Of a stretch of DNA of 31,097 bases, positions 25,017-31,097 are shown piece after piece (the first letter of the stretch is position 1; every line of letters starts with the position of its first letter). Origin of the DNA: Lachnospiraceae bacterium UBA7109 (GTDB lineage Bacteria; Bacillota; Clostridia; Lachnospirales; Lachnospiraceae); NCBI GenBank assembly GCA_002492335.1, contig DKYD01000081.1:21321-52417 (forward strand), written 5' to 3'. Under the pieces are notes generated by a model, which saw only the letters and a program-made list of their open reading frames with translations, was not told the origin of the DNA and made no database searches. The position numbers and the translations under genes were made by a program.

Positions 25017-28000
25017 ATGAAAAGAAAAAGTATATCTGCCCGGATATTGTCAGTTACGTTAACGGCAGCTATGGTTTTGGGTAGCTTTACGGGATTTGCA
25101 AAGATAAATGCAATGAGTGATGTAAATGCTGCAGAATCAAAAAAGTTGATTGCTGATTTCAGCTTTGACGGTACCGCAGATGGGTTTAAAGGAGCGGGAG
25201 CTGTTGCTGTTCCCCATGCAAAAGAAGGAGAGTCGAATCTTTTCAACTATGTAGACAAGGATGGAAAAAGTGGGCTGGAATTTGACAAGACAAAATGGCT
25301 GGAAGTGAAAAAAGAAAACGGAGAGCCATTATTAAAAGGAGTAGAGGAGTTTACAGTATCGTATGATTCCTGTTCCAGCGGTACATCAGACAGAAATGGA
25401 TGGGCATTCTTCTTGACGAATACATATGAAGAAGGGATGGCTACAAATGGAAATTCGGAAAAGCATCCGAGATTTTCCATTGTTGATTATGCAAGTATAT
25501 TAAGAACATGTTGTACGAGATATGCAAATAGTGCATACAGCAGCACAAATACGAATGCAGCTGTAACGGCTAATGTGTGGAAGCACATAGACGTTGTTTT
25601 TTCAGCATCAGGAGCTACGATTTATGTAGATGGTGTTAAGACGGCATCAGACACAAATGATTATGCAGCTCTCAAAACACTGGCAAATGGAGAAGAAAGC
25701 TATATCTGGATTGGGAAAGGTCCATTTAAAGATGGTTCAAGTATTAACCAACAGCTTTTCAGTGGTTATCTTGCAAATTATAAAATTTATAATTATGCAT
25801 TGAATGAGAGCGAGATTAATTCCGTTCCGGTTTCTGATTTTTCCATTCAGGGTGTAACTTCTGTGGAAACAGGCGGAAACTTACGGCTCAGTATAATAGC
25901 TGAGCCGGAAAATGCAGGATATCAGGATGTAGTATGGAGTTCTTCCGATCCCACGATTGCTGGGGTAGACGATAAAGGGCACGTAACAGCTGTTGCGGAA
26001 GGAACGACAACCATTACGGTGACAATAAGGGACAAGGAAGATATAAAATCAAGATCAGTTGATGTTACAGTATCTCCTAAAACAGAAGAAGAGATTGACA
26101 CAGATTTTACTGTCTATGGGCAGTCGAAGACAGCTCCGATTATCATGGATCAAAGATACGATGAATCAACAGGAAAGTATGCAGAGCGTACATATGGACA
26201 AATACTAAGAGCGGTCGGAGATCTGAGGCAGGATGTTGCCATGGTTACAGGTGCAATCAATTATGAGGAAATACAGCAGATTTTTGACGATACGGCAGAA
26301 AAACAGGCACAGCGCCTGAAAGGAGCAGCACAAAATCAGGTACCGGAACTTGTCACAGATGCATCAAAAGTTATAGACGAGAATGTGATTATTGTTGGTA
26401 CGGTTGAGAACAGTGCAATCATTAAGGATTTGATTGCAAAGGGGAAATTAAAAGAAGCTTCCAGTATTCAGGGGCAGTCAGAAGCTTATGTTATTAAACA
26501 GGTGGCAGATCCGATAGAAGGAAACGATGCTGTAAAGAAGGCGCTTGTTATTGCCGGAAGCGATGCCCGTGGTACGATCTATGGAATCTATGACGTGTCA
26601 GAGAGGATTGGTGTATCACCATGGTATTGGTGGAGTGATGTCCCGGTTGATGTTGTGGGAGAGAATGGTACAGTGCTTTATCCGCATGGTACTACAGTAG
26701 AGTCTTCACCAAGCATTCCTTACAGAGGAATCTTTATTAATGATGAGGAACAGTTAAGAGAATGGGCATATCAGAATAAGGAATTTGGATGGCCATATCA
26801 GGTTGGACATCCGGGTGTATATCGTCATGTGTATGAGCTTTTGCTCCGCTTAAAGGCAAATACTTTATGGCCGGCAATGCATGAAGGAACGACTGCATTT
26901 AATGTAGTAAAAGGAGAAGATGGAACAGAGCTTATCAATGCCAGAAATGCGGCAGAATATGGAATCATCATGAGTTCTTCTCATTGTGAAATGATGCTGC
27001 GTAATAATGTTGGTGAATGGGCAGACTGGTACAATGCCAACAAGACAAAGTACAATATACAAGGTTCCAGTTCGGGAAATGCATGGGATTATACGATTAA
27101 TAAAAATGCAATTCTGGCTTATTGGGAAGAGCGAATTGCAAGTAATAAAGATTTTGAAAGTATCTTTACAGTTGGTTTAAGAGGTGTTCACGACGGAGGC
27201 CCGAGGATAAGTGCTTTGGATACATTTATTGCAAATAAAGGACAGGATAACGCCCTTGGAAGTACGATTACAGTAAATGGTACTTCAGATGAAGCGAAAC
27301 GTGCCGCACTTATGAAAGACGTTATCTATGAACAGCGTCAGTTAATTAAAAAGTATTTTGGCTCAGAAGACGGTGCACCGCAGGCATTCATTCCGTACAA
27401 AGAGATGAATACATATTACAATTACAATAATGGTGATCTGGCATCGTGGCTTGCGCAGGAAGCACCGGATGTTACGCTTGTATGGTCAAATGATAATTTC
27501 GGTTATCTTCGTCAGACGCCGAATGCGATGGAACGGGCGAATGGACGGAGCAATGGAGTGTATTACCATAATTCATACTGGGGAGTACCAAAGAGTTATC
27601 TGTGGCTGAACAGCAACTCTGTTGCGCTGATGAATACAGAACTTCACCGTGCGTATAATACAGGCGCCAGAGATTACTGGATTTTGAATGTGGGCGATAT
27701 TAAGCCGGGTGAAATTTCAGCAGAGTATTTTATGGATATGGCCTGGGATATTGAGAGTGCAGATGACAGCAAGATTGAAGAAGCGCTTGCAGCTCAGGTA
27801 AAACGTGATTTTAATCTGAGTGATGCGGATGCGACAGCTGTAGCAGCGTGTCTGGACAGATACTATCAGTATAGTGGTACAAAACGTGCAGAATTCTATG
27901 GAAAAGGATATGATTTTAGCGTTACCGGAAATGGTGACGAAGGTATGCTCTGGGTAAATCAGTGGAATACACTGGTAAATCAGTTAGAGACTATTTATAA

Positions 28001-31000
28001 TCAACTGGACGAAAGTGCAAAGGATGCATTTTATGAGCAGATTCTTCATGCTGTAAAATCCAGTCGGGATGTGGCGGAAGAATACATTTATTATCAGAAG
28101 AATCAACTGGCCGTAGAACAGGGACGTTATGGCAGTTCCAGAATGTATGCGCAGCTTGGACAAGAGGCGATTGCAAGGATTAAAGAGAATCAGGATCAGT
28201 TCTGGAGCCTGAATGACGGAAAATGGTATGGTGTAATTAACTATCAACATCGTGCGAGATACCGTACAGGTAATGGAACAACATGGTCGAGTGATTATCA
28301 GGGAAATCAGGGCCTTATAATGAAGGCAGATTCTGATTATAAAACAGCAGAAGCAGGAGAGGGCGTAGGCGCTGCCTGTGAAAATGCAGCAGCGGCCGGA
28401 AGCGGAACACTTACTTTCAGTTCGCTGAACGGAAATAAAGAAACACATTATTTTGACGTGTTTGGAAAAGAAGACAAGAAGGCTGCATGGACAGCGAAGG
28501 CACCGGAGTGGGTTCTCTTATCTGCTGAATCAGGTTCTGTTTATACTGAGAAACGTATCAAAGTTAATATTGACTGGAGTAAGGTGACACAAAGCACGCA
28601 GGGAGAGATTCAGATTTATGCCGGAACAGAAGCGTCCGGTACCCCTGTAGCAACATTTACCGTGAAAGCAGATTGTGTAAACAGTCAGTTAAATGGACAG
28701 GTAAAAGGTTATCAGGAATCAAATGGATACGTTATGATTGAGGCGGAACATTGGTCTGACAATATCGCAGGAACAGATGGAACGAAATGGCAGACAATCC
28801 ATTCACTGGGACAGCGTGGAAGTGCAGTACGTGTTACCACCGCAGATAATGATAAAGTGAATACAGTAAATGGAGATGCTTCTGTATATAATGAGTTCGT
28901 AAACGGTACGTTAAGTGACGCGGATAAAGCGAAGGTAGGACATGTATCGTATAATGTGTATTTTGAAAAGGCAGGAACATATAAGTTTACAGCATATCGC
29001 CTGCCGACACTGGATGAATACAGTGCCACCTGCCGGACTGCAGTTGTGGTAAATGGTGTAAGCTCTTCGAACACCTGGATTCGTGGAAATGCCAAAACTA
29101 CAGGTTCATGGGGAAACAATATCTTACGCGGTATTGAGCCATTATCCTACAATATTACGGTAAATGCGGGATGGAACACGATTGAATTGTATAGAATGTC
29201 TCCATCGCAGACATTTGACCGCTTCCTGATCGTGACTGATTCAAATGCAGCACCTGTATTGAGTGGAATTGAAATCGGAGCGCCGGTAAGTCCGAATAAC
29301 CTGACACAGGATACGGATCTGCAGGAGTTCCAGACAATGCGTATTGGTGAGCTTCCACAGGATAGAACATATGCATTTGATAAGGATATCGAATTGACGA
29401 TTGGAAATCAGTATGATGCGAAAACACAGATTGAAGAATGGCCAAAGGATGCTGTATCTGTAAAAGTGAGCAACAGTGATGATACAGTGGCTGGTTATGA
29501 AAACGGAGTGATTACTGCAAAGAAAAAAGGACAGACAGAGATCAAAATAGAGTTTACAGATACAGAGGGAAATATGGCTGTCGGATTACTTCATGTCAGT
29601 GCAAAGAGAGAAGTAAAGCCGGTAGAAAAGATTTTGGCGGACTTTAATTTTGATACTGTTCCGGAATCGGGAAAAGGATTTGACGGAGGAAATGCGACAG
29701 CGTCAGGTGCCTATACACTGGTTGATCACGGCGATGGAAAAGCTTTGAAACTCAATGGAACGGATCAGTTCCTGACAGTGACAGCAAAAGACGGTTCCAG
29801 CCTGCTTACAGATGTTCAGGAAATGACAGTTTCCTTCCAGATAAATCCAGAATCAAGTACTTCGAACTGGGCATTTTTTGCAGCGCCAAATGCCAATCAG
29901 CAGAGTTGGAAGAGTGAACAGTATCTTGGTATTTTTGACAAATCAGGAACGATTATAGCTGAGCGTTATAATAGTTCATCTATGGACAGACCGGAATCAC
30001 CAAGTTATGTAGCAGGTGAGAACAAGTGGTTTTACGTTACAGTTGTTTATGCCAAAGGTGAGACAATTCTCTATGTGGATGGCGACGAAGTAGAAAGAAA
30101 AACCTCAACGGTTTCAATTTCAGACTTGTTGGAAGATGAGAGTATCCTTTATATAGGAAAATCAACATGGGGATCTGGAGAATACATGACCGGTCTTATT
30201 GATAATTATAAGATGGTAAGTTATGTAATGACTGAAGAAGAAATTGCGGCAGAGGCAGCGAAATACGATGGAAAAGAAAAGTTGCGTGAGGCGATTGATG
30301 CTACATCATCTGTAGGAAAAGAAGAAGACTATACGCCAGATACATGGAAAGTTTATGCAGAAGCGCTTGAAGCAGCGAAAAAAGTTCTTGAAGCAGAAAA
30401 CGCATCACAGTCAGAGATTGACAAAGCGGCACAGGATCTTGAGGATGCGCAGGGTACACTTGTAAGAAAGGGGATTCCAGAAGTTCTGGCAGACTTTAAG
30501 TTTGATGCAGACGGAGAGTTCTTCGACGGTGTCAACGCAAAAGCTACAGGTACTTATACATTGGTTGACTACGGCACAGGAAAAGCGCTGAAGTTAAATG
30601 GAAACAATCAGTTCCTGACTGTAACGGATAAGGACGGCGGCAGCCTTCTGACAGGTATAAAAGAGATGACGGTATCTTATCAGATTAAGCCGGAGAACAG
30701 CAAGACAAACTGGGGATTCTTCGCAGCGCCGAATGCAGATAAACAGGAATATGAGAAAGAGCATTATCTGGGAATTGTTGACATCAGCGGAACAACAAGA
30801 GCAGAACGTTATAATGGCGGTGTAAGACCGGCAGTGGCAAGTACGCAGACAGGATATAACGGCTGGTATTATGTGACAGTTGTATATACGGAAGGCGCTA
30901 CCACGCTTTATATCAATGGGGAGAAGGCGGCAGAAGAAGCAAGTACCTATGCCCTTGCGGATATTCTGGGTGAGAACAGTATCCTTTATATCGGTAAGTC

Positions 31001-31097
31001 TACCTGGGAGCAGGGAGAGTACGCAACCGCACTGATTGATAACTACAAGATTGTAAGCAAAGCTTTGACGGCGGAAGAAGTAAAAGCAGAAGCAGTG
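25017..31097 (+). CDS. Very large secreted GH115-family protein (xylan alpha-glucuronidase type), partial
   Basis: The reading frame is open from ATG 25017 to the window end (2027 codons, no stop), so the C-terminus is missing. GAAGGAG precedes the start. Order: signal peptide (about 1-38), LamG-like domain (43-265), Ig-like Big_2 domain (267-355), GH115 region (about 365-1140), GH115 C-terminal/carbohydrate-binding-like region (about 1237-1410), Ig-like domain (1440-1535), LamG (1541-1738), FIVAR helices (1740-1820), LamG (1823-2017). GH115 signatures are ARGTIYGIYDVSE then IGVSPWYWWSDVP (about 516-540), LWPAMHE (617-623), SSSHCE (653-658) and FTVGLRGVHDGG. GH115 enzymes remove (4-O-methyl)glucuronic acid from xylan. 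The carbohydrate-binding modules suggest a surface enzyme, with anchoring perhaps encoded beyond 31097. It is divergent from the kinase operon, its probable regulator. Confidence 0.9.
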   Translation, partial: MKRKSISARILSVTLTAAMVLGSFTGFAKINAMSDVNAAESKKLIADFSFDGTADGFKGAGAVAVPHAKEGESNLFNYVDKDGKSGLEFDKTKWLEVKKENGEPLLKGVEEFTVSYDSCSSGTSDRNGWAFFLTNTYEEGMATNGNSEKHPRFSIVDYASILRTCCTRYANSAYSSTNTNAAVTANVWKHIDVVFSASGATIYVDGVKTASDTNDYAALKTLANGEESYIWIGKGPFKDGSSINQQLFSGYLANYKIYNYALNESEINSVPVSDFSIQGVTSVETGGNLRLSIIAEPENAGYQDVVWSSSDPTIAGVDDKGHVTAVAEGTTTITVTIRDKEDIKSRSVDVTVSPKTEEEIDTDFTVYGQSKTAPIIMDQRYDESTGKYAERTYGQILRAVGDLRQDVAMVTGAINYEEIQQIFDDTAEKQAQRLKGAAQNQVPELVTDASKVIDENVIIVGTVENSAIIKDLIAKGKLKEASSIQGQSEAYVIKQVADPIEGNDAVKKALVIAGSDARGTIYGIYDVSERIGVSPWYWWSDVPVDVVGENGTVLYPHGTTVESSPSIPYRGIFINDEEQLREWAYQNKEFGWPYQVGHPGVYRHVYELLLRLKANTLWPAMHEGTTAFNVVKGEDGTELINARNAAEYGIIMSSSHCEMMLRNNVGEWADWYNANKTKYNIQGSSSGNAWDYTINKNAILAYWEERIASNKDFESIFTVGLRGVHDGGPRISALDTFIANKGQDNALGSTITVNGTSDEAKRAALMKDVIYEQRQLIKKYFGSEDGAPQAFIPYKEMNTYYNYNNGDLASWLAQEAPDVTLVWSNDNFGYLRQTPNAMERANGRSNGVYYHNSYWGVPKSYLWLNSNSVALMNTELHRAYNTGARDYWILNVGDIKPGEISAEYFMDMAWDIESADDSKIEEALAAQVKRDFNLSDADATAVAACLDRYYQYSGTKRAEFYGKGYDFSVTGNGDEGMLWVNQWNTLVNQLETIYNQLDESAKDAFYEQILHAVKSSRDVAEEYIYYQKNQLAVEQGRYGSSRMYAQLGQEAIARIKENQDQFWSLNDGKWYGVINYQHRARYRTGNGTTWSSDYQGNQGLIMKADSDYKTAEAGEGVGAACENAAAAGSGTLTFSSLNGNKETHYFDVFGKEDKKAAWTAKAPEWVLLSAESGSVYTEKRIKVNIDWSKVTQSTQGEIQIYAGTEASGTPVATFTVKADCVNSQLNGQVKGYQESNGYVMIEAEHWSDNIAGTDGTKWQTIHSLGQRGSAVRVTTADNDKVNTVNGDASVYNEFVNGTLSDADKAKVGHVSYNVYFEKAGTYKFTAYRLPTLDEYSATCRTAVVVNGVSSSNTWIRGNAKTTGSWGNNILRGIEPLSYNITVNAGWNTIELYRMSPSQTFDRFLIVTDSNAAPVLSGIEIGAPVSPNNLTQDTDLQEFQTMRIGELPQDRTYAFDKDIELTIGNQYDAKTQIEEWPKDAVSVKVSNSDDTVAGYENGVITAKKKGQTEIKIEFTDTEGNMAVGLLHVSAKREVKPVEKILADFNFDTVPESGKGFDGGNATASGAYTLVDHGDGKALKLNGTDQFLTVTAKDGSSLLTDVQEMTVSFQINPESSTSNWAFFAAPNANQQSWKSEQYLGIFDKSGTIIAERYNSSSMDRPESPSYVAGENKWFYVTVVYAKGETILYVDGDEVERKTSTVSISDLLEDESILYIGKSTWGSGEYMTGLIDNYKMVSYVMTEEEIAAEAAKYDGKEKLREAIDATSSVGKEEDYTPDTWKVYAEALEAAKKVLEAENASQSEIDKAAQDLEDAQGTLVRKGIPEVLADFKFDADGEFFDGVNAKATGTYTLVDYGTGKALKLNGNNQFLTVTDKDGGSLLTGIKEMTVSYQIKPENSKTNWGFFAAPNADKQEYEKEHYLGIVDISGTTRAERYNGGVRPAVASTQTGYNGWYYVTVVYTEGATTLYINGEKAAEEASTYALADILGENSILYIGKSTWEQGEYATALIDNYKIVSKALTAEEVKAEAV
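29637..31070 (+). repeat. Duplicated LamG module within the GH115 gene
   Basis: The LamG copies at about 29637-30233 and 30483-31070 encode closely similar sequences: LADFNFD/LADFKFD, GKALKLNG, QFLTVT, FFAAPNA, ILYIGKSTW and IDNYK occur in both in the same order. They flank a FIVAR segment. The N-terminal LamG (25143-25810) is only distantly similar. This indicates a fairly recent internal duplication. Confidence 0.85.

Noticed and set aside
25017..31097. Possible frameshift or pseudogene, because no complete ORF spans this region
   Set aside because: The frame from 25017 was checked at 27240, 28440, 29640 and 30480 and stays open to the last base. The gene is simply cut by the window edge.

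Overview
The window looks like a chromosomal segment of a gut-type Lachnospiraceae (Clostridia) bacterium. This rests on moderate GC, AGGAGG-type ribosome sites, sigma-A promoters of the TTGACA/TATAAT kind, a long Bacillus/Clostridia-type SRP RNA, and large secreted LamG/Ig/FIVAR/SLH glycosidases. The genus is not determined.

Layout. 1-3143: a long perfect palindrome, then a surface-anchored GH43 glycosidase with SLH repeats and a terminator. 3218-4229: a small helical protein overlapping a DNA-entry-type nuclease. 4285-7427: a leftward operon aroF-aroB-SDR (start of the shikimate pathway) with its own promoter and terminators. 7449-10966: a rightward group of an HTH protein, dgt (dGTPase) and a conserved protein with an acidic linker. 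The aroF/HTH promoter gap holds three copies of a GGTTTRTC motif. 10968-11055: a second long palindrome whose core matches the first. 11087-11840: tadA converging with the SRP RNA gene ffs. 12082-13062: an Rpn/PD-(D/E)XK transposase-like gene. 13163-19090: a rightward run of B12-binding radical SAM protein, a 33-residue membrane microprotein, VanW-family protein, PurM/HypE-like protein, Lrp/AsnC regulator and aminotransferase; the last four are coupled by short overlaps. 19251-21626: phosphoketolase xfp, ending in a terminator shared with the convergent neighbour.

21697-31097 is the most interesting part. A leftward operon encodes a YesM-like histidine kinase, a YesN-like AraC-type response regulator and an orphan TRAP-type (DctP) solute-binding lipoprotein with no DctQ/DctM permease beside it. 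Divergent from it, across about 140 bp holding two opposed promoters, lies a very large secreted GH115 (xylan alpha-glucuronidase family) protein. It has one N-terminal and two duplicated C-terminal LamG modules and runs off the window end. I infer a sensing circuit in which the binding protein captures a uronate or related ligand released from glucuronoxylan, the kinase and regulator respond, and the GH115 gene is induced. GH43, GH115 and phosphoketolase would together fit use of glucuronoarabinoxylan and the resulting pentoses.

Limits: every call is by eye from sequence motifs. No database search, structure prediction or expression data was available.
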